Source of the DNA: Paralichthys olivaceus
Taxonomy: Eukaryota > Chordata > Actinopteri > Pleuronectiformes > Paralichthyidae
Reading direction: 5' to 3'
Length of the DNA: 64,000 bases
NCBI RefSeq assembly: GCF_024713975.1
Contig: NC_091099.1
Span: forward strand, 5,644,501-5,708,500
In this document: piece after piece, positions 1 through 33,752 of the stretch
How the letters are laid out: each line of letters starts with the position of its first letter
Position numbering within the stretch: position 1 is the first letter of the stretch
Position numbers and translations under genes: made by a program
The notes under the pieces: model-generated
What the model was told of the DNA's origin: nothing
What the model saw: only the letters and a program-made list of their open reading frames with translations
Database searches by the model: none

Positions 1-143
1 GAATTACTTTGTTGCTGTACACATGTGGGGTCTGCATCAGTCCGATATGTTGAACTGTGAGGCAGATAAGATGAATGATGTTTGAGATGTCACAGACGGA
101 CAGACGGATATTTCTGGAAATAATAGACAAATCAAGACTAATA

Positions 144-21366
<21,223 letters not shown>

Positions 21367-22424
21367 TGAGATCATGACGGAAAGAGAATAATAGGACTTG
21401 TGATCCAATGTTTGTCTCTGTGAAGCTCATCAGTTGCTATTATGCTTCTTGTTATCTTAGCACAGATGGATACAAGTCCGTCTGTCTGCCTCGTTGATGT
21501 CCGTCCACTACGATTTAACATTCGACTGTTGTAAGATCGCTGTGTCATGTCACACTTTGCCAATAACATCCTTTACTGTAACACTGTCCAGCAGGAACCT
21601 CTCAGACTAGTGCGCACGCTACATGTGCTACATGTTGAGGAGACTCTGCGATCTGTGTCTCCAGATGATGAACAGCCTTAGCGTCATGTGATGAGCCAAC
21701 GACGTCTCACCTCCGGGCTGTGAGGAAGAACTGCTGCCTCATGTTGTGATTATTTGCTCGAACATCTGGACCCATACAGAGTCATTCATTTGTGTATCTG
21801 TCAGTCACTTAGTATTATCTGTGCTGAATACTCTTTAAAGCCAAACAAGTAAAACAACTGAAAGGTATCTTTAATGGGACTGATGCAAAATACAAGAGGG
21901 ACTATCGTCGGCTGACTGGGTCGGAAAAAAAGAGGATTTTTCCTTCCTGGGCCACTGTGTACATATTGTTCATAAAAAACAGAGCTATTGATAATGTAAG
22001 TTAATGTATATAAATATATCCACAGATGTTTTCTCATGCGTGTTGCGGTTGGATACGCCTCATCTTTTAAATATCTGTGTTTCAGTGTTGCATGTCAGAG
22101 GGATGACTGTGTTTTGGATTTTCTGTTTGAGTTGTCGGACGATCACACCGAGCAGCTGCTGTCACACCCGTGTGACGAGAGTTCTGTCGTCAGCATGGGT
22201 CTTTAAACGTGTAGCAGCGACTGTGTCATCATGTTTGAGAGGCTCCAGGCCCGGAAACGTTACGTCCTCCGGGAGGTAGTGAAACCATACGACCTGTACA
22301 TGTGTGACTTGATATATCTTTCCTCTATAAAGATTAATATAAAGAATACTGTGATTCATCCGCTCTTAAATTATTCTGCTGCAGTCTCTGACTCAGATAC
22401 AACCTCAACGGGACATCTGTTATT

Positions 22425-22575
22425 ACTCCTGCCAAGGAGGTTGTTTTCACCCCCGTCCATTTGTTTGTTGGTCTGTTTGTTTAATGGAGCATAAATTACA
22501 GGAGAGATTACAACAGAACTTGGTGGAAGGATGTGGGACGGGGAAGAACCAACTACATTTGAACTCATTCATGAG
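22425..22575 (+). repeat. Teleost repeat family R1, copy
   Basis: TGCCAAGGAGGTTGTTTTCA, then ACAGAACTTGGTGGAAGGAT, then GTGGGACGGGGAAGAACC matches the same segments in the copies at 40395 and 54690. Confidence 0.65.
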
Positions 22576-22801
22576 TGTGTGTCTTCCTATGAAAGAATAT
22601 AGTCTAAAACACTGAAGCCGACACTAACCATGATGTAAACCTTTATCCATCCATGACATCACTGCATCGTCAGGGGTTATTTATTTCAACAATGACACCA
22701 GACGTTTTCACAGTCATAACAAACAGCCAGTGTCTAAGGATTACCATCCACTTCCTTTTTATGCTCTTTGTGGAACTAGACTTATTTTTCTAGATATATA
22801 T

Positions 22802-22846
22802 ATACACTTGATGTTCACGGTCACTTGTTGTGAACATCAAGTGTAT
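22802..22846. other. Perfect 17-bp inverted repeat with 11-nt loop
   Basis: The left arm ATACACTTGATGTTCAC (22802-22818) and the right arm GTGAACATCAAGTGTAT (22830-22846) are exact reverse complements. The spacer is GGTCACTTGTT. It could fold as a hairpin in RNA or extrude as a cruciform. No known family was recognised. Confidence 0.9.
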
Positions 22847-22925
22847 GAACTATGATCTTATTATACATCAATGCTTCCACGCCACATTTAACTGGGGCCA
22901 AAATAAAAAGTTTTTTTTCTTTCAC

Positions 22926-22931
22926 AATAAA
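22926..22931 (+). promoter_or_regulatory. Possible polyadenylation signal for abtb3
   Basis: This is the first canonical AATAAA that I noted after the abtb3 stop, about 1.6 kb downstream. The assignment is positional inference. Confidence 0.3.
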
Positions 22932-23009
22932 TGTTTCACTCACACACCCCGCCCCCTCCCATCACCTGGTTCTATTCAGCCAATTAGATCTTGTCCTGCT
23001 CTGGAGTGA

Positions 23010-23127
23010 CCCCGCCTCTCTACCTTTAAATACGGAGAGCACAATTGATGATGGCGCCTCCCTCTGGAGACAGTGTGTCACAGCAGCAGGTCCCTCTGGT
23101 CTGAAGACATGAGGCCTGGAGCTGGAG
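23010..23127 (+). promoter_or_regulatory. Candidate promoter and first leader exon, possibly of mlc1
   Basis: A GC box CCCCGCC (23010) is followed by a TATA-like TTTAAATA (23025-23032). About 100 bp further on there is a strong donor GTGAGT at 23128. The stretch between could be an untranslated first exon of mlc1. This is motif-based inference only. Confidence 0.3.
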
Positions 23128-23640
23128 GTGAGTCACAGCTTCTCACTTCCTCATCACAGAGCTGCTGTGGATGTGTCTGAGAAGATGCTTCACTACTGGA
23201 GGAAAAGCTGAACTGAACAGAAGGCAAACATTACCTGAGATCCTGTATGGTTGTGTGTGGAAAGAGGTCTCACTCTGTACGTTTTAGAGACACTGAATTA
23301 TGTTTTTAAATATTTTAAACTGATTGCGGTTTGGACAACAACTATTGTCGTTGGCCTCCCGACCTGCTCACCCATGGCCGACTGAGCGCATGTCAGCAGG
23401 CCTCCGCCGAAAATGCATATCTATATAAAATATTTAGAAATATGCATGTTTACAACGGAACTAGTCAAGAAAAGTAAATTACCTGTGAATACTTTAATGT
23501 GAATCATTTTTGCAATTAGATTTCTCATTAATGGGTTTGTTGTGTGAGTTGAATATTATTTGTATTTTCCAGCAAGAAATCGTGTTTGTGAAAAGTGAGC
23601 AAGCAAACAAATCATAATACAAGTGGAGAAAATAAGCTTG

Positions 23641-23645
<5 letters not shown>

Positions 23646-23678
<33 letters not shown>
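23646..23678. repeat. (GT)n microsatellite
   Basis: This is an uninterrupted GT run in the abtb3-mlc1 intergenic region. Confidence 0.95.
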
Positions 23679-23680
<2 letters not shown>

Positions 23681-24649
23681 TACAGTATATTGAATTGTGT
23701 CACTTCTAATCAGCGTTTGAATGCGTCCTGGAAACTGTTGCCACATATTTCTCTCTGTCTCTGACTGTGAGTGGTATTCGCCGTGTGTGTGGCTCTGGAG
23801 GAATTAGAATGGCGAGGGACGGGGTGACAGCAGTTGTTAAGGAGTTGCCATGGTCACCGCTGCCCAGGAACAATGTTGAGCTGAGAATGCTCCGCTCTGT
23901 TAGAGACTGAATGGAATCCTGAGGTGCACTAGCATGTACACGCTTCATACAGTGACACAATGAACACACACACACAAGATGTCGTCATCCAACAGGATTC
24001 AGGAGACTCCGGTTTGAGGCTGAACAGTCCATCATCAGTGTAGCTGTGTTGGACTAGACACCATGAGAGTTAAGCCGTGAGCATGTCTCTGTTGCCTCTT
24101 TTCTAAAGCACTGCTGGGCATCTTAATTTACTGGGCTGTGAACTGCGAGGGCAGACATGAGGGGAGCTCCACAGGGAGACACATTCAACATTACAAGGAC
24201 AAAACCCACTGTTGATAATGGGATTTGTGTGATTTCCTCTTTGTGGCCACTTCCTTTCTCTTGCTATGAAGTGGAATTTCAAAACGCACAACTTTGTGTG
24301 TTGTCATGCATGCAGCTCTGAGCAACTATTGTTCAGTTTTTGTGAGGAGGATGATGTGCATGTGTGTGTGTGTGTGAATGGGAGGGTAAAAGGGTGTTTG
24401 CCCTGCTAACTCTGCCCCCATCGCGAGCCCCTTCGTCCTCCCCTTGTTGTCATGCACAGGCGCTCTCCCTTTGGCACAAAGTGGGCTGGCAGCACAAGAG
24501 CCATGTGTTTTAGCTCCATGCTTTGAAGGACTCAAAAACAAAAACTTTTCAGAACTGTTTCTAAGAGACGTTGTGTAAAGGGAGGGAGAAGAAGGGGAGA
24601 GAGAAAAGAGGAGGAGAGTGGGAGTAAAAGTGAGTGTAAGCGTGAGAGA

Positions 24650-24764
24650 GATGGGTCGCACAAGGAGCTGCATACAAAAAGACGTCGTCCTCCATGTGGT
24701 GGTTTGATCTCAGCAGCTGAGGGATACCTTTGTTGGACTGTGTTTGCAAGAGACTCCACAACAG
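24650..24764 (+). promoter_or_regulatory. Possible alternative untranslated leader exon of mlc1
   Basis: The sequence CTCCACAACAG is followed by a consensus donor GTGAGT at 24765, and the region upstream is purine-rich. It could be a leader exon spliced to the acceptor at 25355. No direct evidence is available. Confidence 0.2.
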
Positions 24765-25417
24765 GTGAGTGTGGACGGAGCAGCATGTGAGAGATGGAGT
24801 CGTCAACTCTTGGTTGGAGCAGAAAAAGGAAGAGGTTGTTCAAGTGATGCTGAGAGATAAGGAGCCTGATGACTGTTTTTCTTTCAGTTTGATGTTGATC
24901 TGTGATTTGGTGGAGACTGACGAGTAAGGGGGGTTTTCAAGGCTCACACCAATTTTGATATTTTATGAGCTAAACATTTTAATGATGACAATACATTTTA
25001 CTTTCCATTAATATATGGACTCTAGTGGAGACCACAGATTCTGGTGAGGGGCTTATATTAAATAGATTTCCCAGTTTTAGAATCACAGGAAGCAGGTATG
25101 GTAAAGGCTTAAGTTAATGTTGTCCCCTTTTTATGCTTGTTTGTTATTTTTGCAGAGGCCATATTCTAGTTTTGTAATTGCCACTGTTTTTATTTTTCCT
25201 TCTTAATCAGAGTTGTTGATGATCCTTGTTGTGAAAGATACAAAATAAGATACTGGACCTGAGCTCTTTATTCACCAGCCACTCGTCAGCAGTGTCCATT
25301 TCCTCTCGTCACTTATTTGTTTCACATTTGCTGTTTGTTTTCTTCCTTTTGCCAGAGGTTGTATTCCTCGCTGATCGTTTCCCATCCGACCCGCAGTCGT
25401 CCACCATTGCTTCAGAG

Positions 25418-27363
25418 ATGCAGTGTGAGGAGCTGTCAGCCAGAGACGAGTTCACCTACAGCCACATGCCCACTCTGGAGAGAGGCGGCGGCTCGCTGGG
25501 ACGGCGTGGAGACAGGGGATTGGAGAGAAGGCCAGACAGGGGGGAGCGGGACAGACCCGAGCGGGATAGCTACACGGTGGACGTGAGGGCCAGTGACCTG
25601 CAGCTGGCCCAGCCGGAGCCTCTAAAGCACCCCTGCTTCAGCTACAGGGCCTGGCTCTACAGTGTCCTCATAGGGGTGAGAGGAAAGATGGTCAGGGAGA
25701 CTTAAAGGAGGAACAGAACAGGATTTACCTTTTTTTTAAAGTCCAGAACACAATTTGAAAGGATTGGGGTTTTCTAATTGGGAAAATCCCAATCTTGACA
25801 ATTTGAGTGAGATGGCAACAGGAAATCTTGTTTTGTCCTTCCACGTCCAAGCAAGAGCTTGAACATGTCTTTCACACTTTCCTTGTTTGGTCAGGACCCT
25901 CAGAACTTTCTGTTTAGTCTGAACCAAAATAACAGGTGTGAAAGGTGCCTCTTACCACGTCCACAACCTCGGACCAAAACTTAGTCTGACCACCAGCCAT
26001 AGAAATAAATAAGGTTCATAAAATTAAATTTAAAGCAAATTAATCAACAGCAGGAGGTAAAATAAAACCAGATTTAAACCTTAAATGGCCCCACGGATTA
26101 GAAATGAGTTGAGCTTCAGATTGTTCTGTTATTGCAGTTGTACAATGAGGAAGAACTGCAGTTGCTGAGCTCAGTAAATTCAGTTGGCACCTGCAGAGTC
26201 ATCCAGTCATCTGAGCGTGTTCGATGAGAAATGAACTGGTTCATTCATTTTCTCCAGTCAAACAGAAACAATGCTACCGGCCAAACTCACAACCTGCTGA
26301 CGTCAGATGAACGTCCGCCTACAAGCCCGTCTAGGTAAAGACAGATGCAGCCCGAGTAGCTGATAACGACAGGATGTACATGTGTCATAATAAAGTCGAT
26401 AGTCCGGTCCCTTCATTGCAAAGTGACACTAAAAATAACAATGAACTAGGATAAGGATTTGATCTGAGTACATAAAAGTGGATACGTAATAGGGTGTGCT
26501 TTGGTATGAGCATTCTTTTGCAGCCTCACCTGTTGAATGCATATATGAGTATCTGTATCTGTATGTGTGTGCATGCCTGTGTGTGTCCTCAGGGCAGTCT
26601 GCTCATCACATCTGGTTTCTCCCTGTACCTGGGAAACGTGTTTCCTGTTGCCATGGACTACCTGCGCTGTGCTGCGGGCTCTGTAAGTGACCACAATCCA
26701 AATCACATTTACTTTACCTTTTTACCTTCAGCATGAGTTGATAAACATTGATTAGAGTCGTGTCAAAATGCCGGCAAAACGTTATTTACAGACCTCCTGC
26801 AGCATCCTGCGTAGATAAATGCAGCTGCTCTTCTGTCGTTCTTCACAGGGCCTCCCTGCAGCCATAGCTAGTTTTGCCATCGCCAAGAACAGACATGTTG
26901 CAGTGAGTAAACAAGCACACGGAAGGCTAAAGAGATAATTGTGTTTTAATTGAGTTTTAATTGAATTGTCTCATCCATGTTTTATTCTAATGCACATCTC
27001 ATTATTCTGTCTTCAAGGTGTCAGATTTCCAGGTGGTCTATGTGTCAACATTTGCTGTAACAACCACCTGCCTGGTTTGGTTTGGCTGTAAACTGGTCCT
27101 GAACCCCTCTGCTGTCAATGTAAATCCTGGATAATAACACGACGATGAGAACTATCGCTCATTTCGCAGCAGATCAATGACCTCACGTCTTCGGTCGTCC
27201 TCTGTTGTATTTCAGTCCTCCTGCTCTGTGTGTTCTCAGATCAACTTTAACCTCATCTTGATGATTGTGCTGGAGGTGTTGATGGCCAGTACTGTCATCC
27301 TGTCAGCCCGCTCTGCAGAGGACTGCTGCTGCCACAGGAAGGTGTGTGTGTTGTGTGCATATG

Positions 27364-27401
<38 letters not shown>

Positions 27402-29386
27402 AGTGATTGATTGCTTTTGTTCCCCCATCTGATTCCTCTCCCCTCTTTCTCTCCCTTTAGCTTTCACTCTTCCACCCTAACTCCTCTCGATCTTTCCATC
27501 CATCTTCCAGTCGGTGACATACGACAGACCTGTGGTTATAACGCCTGCAGTGTTCCCCACTCGACTCCTCAAAGCATATTCTGTGAGTAGGTTTCTGTTT
27601 CGTTACATATTCTGCTACTGTGTGGTTCCAATATGTCTCTTCACATGAGGAGTGTCTCTACAGGTGATCGAAGTGATTGTGGGAATCTCAGCTGTGTTTG
27701 GAGGCATCATTGCCCTCAACATGGACGCTTTGCTGCCAGGTCCCTACTTATCTGTCACATTTTTCTGGATCCTTGTCGCTGTAGGTTTTTATTATTTAAG
27801 CTTGTTTTTTTTATTATAACAGAGATTTCAGTTCAGAGTGATAACTAAAACATCTGGTCTTCATTCCTTTGCAGTGTTTCCCAAGTGCTATTGCAAGCCA
27901 TGTTGTATCAGAATATCCCAACAAATGCCTGGTGAGTGTAAGACAATACTGTGAGAGCCTCAGTCTTGCTCTTCTCATAGTCTACTGATGCCAGAGTGCT
28001 CTGCGTTGGTACTGTTGGATTTCTTTTGACACTGTAGATTGATAGATTAAGGCAGTGGGTAAGTATCTCTGGTTCAGCCCTAAAGTGGTTCTCCTCCTAC
28101 CTCTAGGAGTTCCCCACTTTCTGTTGGTAACTTTCATCTGCCACTGGTGTGCCCCAAGGTTTTGTCCTGGGTCCTATTCTGTTTACCTTGTTTATGGTGT
28201 TCATGTCTATTTTAAATAACTGCCCACATGCCAGATTGTTTTCTAATACTCTTTCTTCTAAAGTTAACTCACTTCAGTAATCTGTAATCTAGTTCTCTTT
28301 CCTCTATTAAATCATGTCTTCAAAACCTAGGTGTCACTACAGATCAGGCACAGACTTAAATCCTCTGATCAGGGTTTGTTCTTTATTTGTTTAGGTTTTC
28401 TCCTAATTTGAAAAATGCGTCCTTTGGACTTAAGAGAAGTGAATCTGTCCAGTTCCTTACTCTTTTGTATCCTGACGCACTTTGTGATGTTGGTGCAATA
28501 TGAATAAAATAAAAACCTGAAATCTCAAGAAGGATAGACTTTAGTGTCCATTACATTTTTTCTGGCTCTATTATGGTCTGAACATTTTTCTCTTTCTTCT
28601 TGATGTTTCTCAGGTGGAGGTGCTGATCGCCATCAGCAGCGTGACGTCACCCCTGCTCTTTTCAGCCTCGGGCTTCCTCTCTTCCAGTGTGATCAGCTTC
28701 ATTGAAATTTTTCTGCATGATGTGCCCACAGCAAAGGTGAGCTTAATGAGGTGTACATCTGCCGTAGAATGCAATGTGCAGGTTGCAGGATTTTCTTCAT
28801 CTTTTGTACAAAGCAACCTGAATAATTCAATCTTGCCTGCATGTGTGTGTGTCTGTTTGTGTGTGGTCCAGCAATCCTATGACATCCTGCTGCTGATTCT
28901 CATGGTGCTGCTGCTGGTGCAGGCAGTTCTGACTTCAGCCACTGTGGTGCACTGTGCCTCCTACAAGAGTCAGCTCCGCATGGGGGCTCCAGAGTGCGGA
29001 GAGAGCATGCCCATGCTGACCCATTACTGTGAGGTAAGGCAGGTGAAGGCAGGAATTTGCTTTCTCTGCCCATTTCCAGCAAAAGATAACTGTCAATTTT
29101 GTAATAGACACCGCACCAACACCTGCTCCAGATGTTAGACTCCCTGGTTTTGGCTCATGTAAATAGCATGTTAGTGTGAAAACATAAAAATCAATGAGCT
29201 AGTCAAACATTAAAAATGACATTTTTTCACACGTCATTTATCTCTCACCTCTCCCTTCCACATTTCCCCTCTCTTCTCCTCCTCCCTCTCTCTGTTTTGC
29301 TCCCTCAGCAGCAAGCGTCCAGTGGAGCGCAGGATTTTGACAAAGACAGAGCTTGGAAGGCAGTCGTGGTCCAAATGGCCCCGTGA
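25418..29386 (+). CDS. mlc1: mlc1, membrane protein MLC1 (modulator of VRAC current), complete
   Basis: Coding exons: 25418-25675, 26593-26682, 26849-26902, 27018-27119, 27240-27341, 27511-27582, 27664-27780, 27875-27931, 28614-28736, 28872-29033, 29309-29386 (TGA), giving 404 residues (human 377). Every coding junction is phase 0. The start is chosen because [14 protein letters not shown] leads into the conserved MPTLERG; an acceptor at 25355 gives the rest of the 5' exon. Family hallmarks are [75 protein letters not shown] and the end [10 protein letters not shown]. About eight hydrophobic segments are visible, with soluble N- and C-termini. In mammals MLC1 sits in astrocyte end-foot membranes with GlialCAM and modulates volume-regulated anion channels; loss causes megalencephalic leukoencephalopathy. 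The N-terminus carries a charged Arg/Gly/Glu-rich insertion (about residues 25-50) that is longer than in human. A LINE fragment lies in the intron 27932-28613. Confidence 0.96.
27367..27398. repeat. (GT)n microsatellite in mlc1 intron
   Basis: This GT run starts 25 bp after the donor of the mlc1 exon ending at 27341. Confidence 0.95.
28045..28450 (+). mobile_element. Degenerate non-LTR retrotransposon (LINE) reverse-transcriptase fragment
   Basis: Conceptual reading shows WFSSYL, then after a stop [18 protein letters not shown], the hallmark region of non-LTR reverse transcriptases, and further on an NLGVTTD motif in another register. Stops and frameshifts interrupt it, so it is dead. The order of motifs suggests an L2/Rex1/Babar-like clade, but the assignment is tentative. 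It lies wholly inside the mlc1 intron 27932-28613 on the sense strand. Confidence 0.7.
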
Positions 29387-30239
29387 ACAGTCCCACTGTA
29401 CATGGAGAGGTTTGGAAGAGAAGTGTAAACACAACAAACTGTGTAAGCTGTAAGCACAGAACAATCCCGACAGAGCGTTATAGAAGAAAGAAGGGAGATG
29501 TGTAAAGATGTTGACAGAGGAAAGAGGAGAAGAATGGAAATATTAGAATGAAATCAGAAAAGGATAAAAAAAACAGTTTTTATGTTTTTAATTATTGTTA
29601 TTATTATGATTTTTTTTGTATTCTGTGTTTTTATGGTTGTTGCCTGTTAGTGAGAAGTGTCATTGTGAACCTTCATCTGTTTAATAAGCACAAGTCCCTT
29701 TAAACTGACATAATATAGACACAATCAACAAATTCTTTTTATCTTCAGTAACATAAACCTGTTTGAACCTAAATGCTTTTAATTTTCATGTTTTACATGT
29801 TTTACTTTGTTATACTGTGAATACCTGAATTAATTCTCCTTTTAATGGATGCAGCACAATATAACGAATATCAAGGTTGAACAATTAGATGAAAAAGTAA
29901 GTCTTTATGTGTAAGAACATAACATCCAACACATGCATGTTCATATGTCTTTTTAATATAATTTTCTATCCATTCAAAGACTCCCTACTTACTTTTACTT
30001 TGTGGACTACTCCTGGTATGGACACTTTTGGTTGTTTGACCTTTATCTGTGTTTCATTCTGTGTTTCCTGTTTTATTTTGTAAGTCTGATCTTCCTCGTG
30101 TTTCAGTTCAGCTTACTTCCTGCCTTGATATGTTTCACCTGTTTGTCCTGTGCCACCTGTCTCCAGTTTGTCATCAGCTCAGTTTGTATTTGAGTCAAGT
30201 CCTCAGTTCTGTCTTTGTTCACTCGTCTGTGTAGTGAAG

Positions 30240-30420
30240 GTCGTAGCAGCTCCCGGCCTTGTTTTCCTTTCATGGACTGTTTGAGTTTCGCCTTTTGTTT
30301 CTCTCTGGGTCTGTTACTTGTGTTTGAGCTTTTTTGGAATAAATTCTGTTTTTTGACTTGGATCTTCCTCGCTCCTACATTTTGGGTTGTTTATCACCTG
30401 CCTCTGGCTCACTTTATTTT
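30240..30420 (+). repeat. Possible decayed retroelement 3' tail
   Basis: The order TTTTCCTTTCATGGACTG, GGAATAAATTCTGTTTTTTG, then TCGCTCCTACATTTTGGGTT resembles tails of teleost non-LTR elements and parallels the stretch at 3840-4130. The family was not determined. Confidence 0.35.
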
Positions 30421-32329
30421 GAGGTATCAACCTGTCAGTGTGTGTCAAAATATTTGCTTTTCTACGTTGCTCATTTGATTACATATGCTCGATATATATC
30501 AAATATACAATAGATATTATATATGTCTCAATGGCAGACTGAGCCAATCAGAAGACAAAAAAAATATAGCTCTAATTACCTATATCCTAAATATAACTTC
30601 CAAGGAAATATTGTTTACGTATTACTATTTTCGATGTGATGTGTCTCCAGATGGTTATTTGTGTGCCTGCTTCATCGAACCTCTGCACTTGTGCTCTCTT
30701 GTTTATAATGAGAATGGTGTTCTCATTATTGTTGTGCTCTCATTTATTTGCTGTGCCAGTTTATTTAATTCCTTCCTCTGTTAATTTACTCCCTCTGCTC
30801 CAGTCTTTGGTAAACACTGCACATGATATATTCTTATTAACAAGGATCCATTTCCCCTCTCTCCACACAAGATTATATTTAAAAAAGGTTGAAGTGAAAC
30901 TCAAACATCCATTGAGAGATATTTTGTTTCTAACCAATGGTTAAATGCATATCCAAACCTTTTTCGGCCAGGTTTTGTTTTATACTTCATGCAGTATAAA
31001 ATGTATTTAGTAAAACTACTGTATTGTGATGCAGTTATTTCAATTATATGCTTTAGCGGGTGCTGCTGTGCTGGACTGTATTATATTCAGAAGTGTTTAT
31101 ACTAACCTGGGATTGGCATCGTGTTTCTGTGACCCCCAAAGAATAAGCGGGTGGATGGATGGATTTTGATGGTGTACAGTTTAGTACAAAAACTTAAAGT
31201 CACAAACTGTTGAGATGAATTGTGCAGATGAAACTTGATAAAGTGGTCACTGGGTGTATTAGGCCTCAAATGAAAGGACATGAATGATGGGATTTTTTTT
31301 ATACTCTTCACACCAATATGACACATGTAAGACATGAACATTACAGTGAGAGAGGAGAGGGAGGGAGGGAGGTGGAGAGACGAGCAGACACAGTGAGGAG
31401 CAGCGCTTCTCGCTTAAACTGGTAGAAACCGGCTGGAGGAGAAACTGACTTGTGGCTCAGTCGAGCTGACGAACATCGGGGGCGTGCTCACAGGGAGACA
31501 ACAAAAATCCCAGTAGAGATGATGGATGATGTAATACAGGCCCATATATTCAGCAGTAATATAATGTAGCCTGGTAAATTAAGTGTTAGTCTGTGTGATT
31601 CAATAAGAGCCACTTATATTTTAATATTTTATGCTGTTTCCTTAAAAGACCTCCCTCAAAGCAGGCTGCTGTTTACAGTTAACATCATCACACAGGCCTG
31701 TGCACCACTACAAATACCTCATTTAAAATAATGGCTCCTCCACTCTCGCTCTACTTTGTTCTAATCTTGGGTTTGGCTTCTGCTGCATGAATACTTGTGA
31801 TTCTGCTGCAGCTGCTGCTGTCTTTGGAAAACATAAAAAATTAAACCCATGAAAATATAAAAGTGGAATCCAGATGCTCGCCACACCCAGTGAGTTTGAG
31901 TGACAGCTATGTTTCCCTCACACTGTTTGTGCGTGTCCGTGGCCAGGCCCACGTGCACAGATGATTGACAGGCTGCATGGACCTATCAATGTCACAGTCA
32001 CCGCCTTAGTTCTGTTGTGCATTTAAATACTGGTATAACACACCATAGAATAAGAGCCTATGTATTAAGCCTATTATTTTATTATTATGGAATTTACACT
32101 TTTAATCATGATTGCATCACCGCAACGTTGAGGAATCCGATTGTCCAACATCTCAAAACCTTCACAGATGAATTTGTTCCTGCAGCACAGCCTCACTCAG
32201 TTTTTTTCCCAGCATCTCGGCTCCTGTGCTGGATAAACACGGGGTGATGTGATGAACTACAGAATCTTAATGTGTCGTCTCATCCCTTGTTTCTGAGGAA
32301 GAGATTAGGAGGCAGGGCAGGGGAGGGGA

Positions 32330-32445
32330 GATGCAGGGGAGGGGAGGGGAAGGCGGAACAAACCGGTGCGCTCGGATACATGTTGTAGCTGCTCGCCCGC
32401 ACTGCAGATTAACTCTTACCGTGCCGGGGGATGCAGCGAGACACG
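32330..32445 (+). promoter_or_regulatory. Candidate panx2 promoter and first non-coding exon
   Basis: GGGGAGGGGAG-type G-rich motifs precede a GC-rich stretch ending ACACG, followed by a consensus donor GTGAGT at 32446. The next likely 5' exon starts at 34451 after TTGTCTTTCAG and runs into the panx2 start. This is inference. Confidence 0.35.
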
Positions 32446-32880
32446 GTGAGTGGGGTCTTGATTGTTTTTACCACAGCATGCACATATCTCTGTGTCTGCA
32501 GCGGCCAAAGAAGAAGAAGAGGAGGAGGAGGAAGAGGAGGAAGAAGAGTGGTGTTGTGTGGATGCAGTGTGGACAGGTAGACAGCTGATGCAGGTACTCA
32601 GCATCAGGATCTTCTCTCTTTCACACACACACACTCACAGAGAGAGTGGGGGAGTGTGTGAGCTGGAAGACAACACACACGCGCATACACACACACACAC
32701 ACACACTGATGTTGAACAGCTATTCCAGGAGCTATCCGGCGCTCAGGTGCTGAAACGGCGGCTCGTCATCCGCAGGAAGCAGCTGCTGCTCACTGCTGCA
32801 AAGCGAAGTCTCTGAAGTGTGGTCCTCCTTCTCCTCCTCTTCCTCCTTCTCCTTCTCCTTCTCACCATCCCCTGGACTCG

Positions 32881-33292
32881 CAGACCTGTTGGAGAGACAA
32901 ACAGCTGGAAGCGTCCCACAACACATGGAGGATGACATAATGATCTCATCCTGATGTTCTGTTCCTGCAGTGTTTCCATTTAGGGAAGTCAAAAGTGAGA
33001 GAACAGTTTCCTTTATGCTGTCTTTCTTAATGAATACAAAGCAGTGTGCCTTCACAGCTTCTTGAAGGTGAATGCTTAAGATAGGTGGTGGAAGTGTCTG
33101 AGCCATGTGCACCTAAAGTTCTGTGAAAAGATCTCTTCCCTCTGTTGTCCCCGACGCTGCCTCTTTGCAGTCTGCTCTCTGCAACCGGAACAGACCTGTT
33201 GGGAAGACAGCAGCGAGAAGCATCCTATAACACAAGGATGAGCTCACTATGACATCATGATCTTCTCAGCCTGAATCTGCCTCTTTGCAGTG
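32881..33292. repeat. Locally duplicated, diverged segments
   Basis: CAGACCTGTTGG followed by AAGCGTCCCACAACACA and ATGATCTCATCCTGA (32881-32955) recurs as CAGACCTGTTGG, AAGCATCCTATAACACA and ATGATCTTCTCAGCCTGA (33191-33274). A second motif, CTGCCTCTTTGCAGT, occurs near 33158 and near 33278. No coding reading frame fits. Confidence 0.55.
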
Positions 33293-33714
33293 GGCTCTAC
33301 TGGATTAGTGGGTTGTTGTAGCAGCCAAGAATTGTGGGATTCCCTCTAAACACCGACAGCATCGTCCAACTCAGGGACATAATCTGCGGGACTGGAGCGA
33401 TGCAGGTGGCTCACATGCTGACAGCAGGGCAGCTTCTAACCGGACACCTAAAATGTGATGCTGCTCCCTTAAATTTAAATCAAGCAAAGTTTTTTTCCCC
33501 TTTTGATTATCCTTGAGACTTCTGCTTGAGGTCAGCTTTAACAAGTAGTCTTAAATAATGTCCACTAATGATATTCTTCACCTTATGATCTTTCTCACCA
33601 TGTGGGTGAGAGTGCTATAAATGTTTTTTAACTGTCGCCTGCAGTCTGAAGGTTCCGCTCCCCAGGACATTAAGTGTATGCTCTCCAGCCCTGGACTGGA
33701 GGATTTCATATGAG

Positions 33715-33752
<38 letters not shown>

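Noticed and set aside
32462-32815. 117-codon ORF with a polyglutamate run
   Set aside because: The run comes from a GAA/GAG purine tract next to CA repeats in a non-coding leader region, with no homology.
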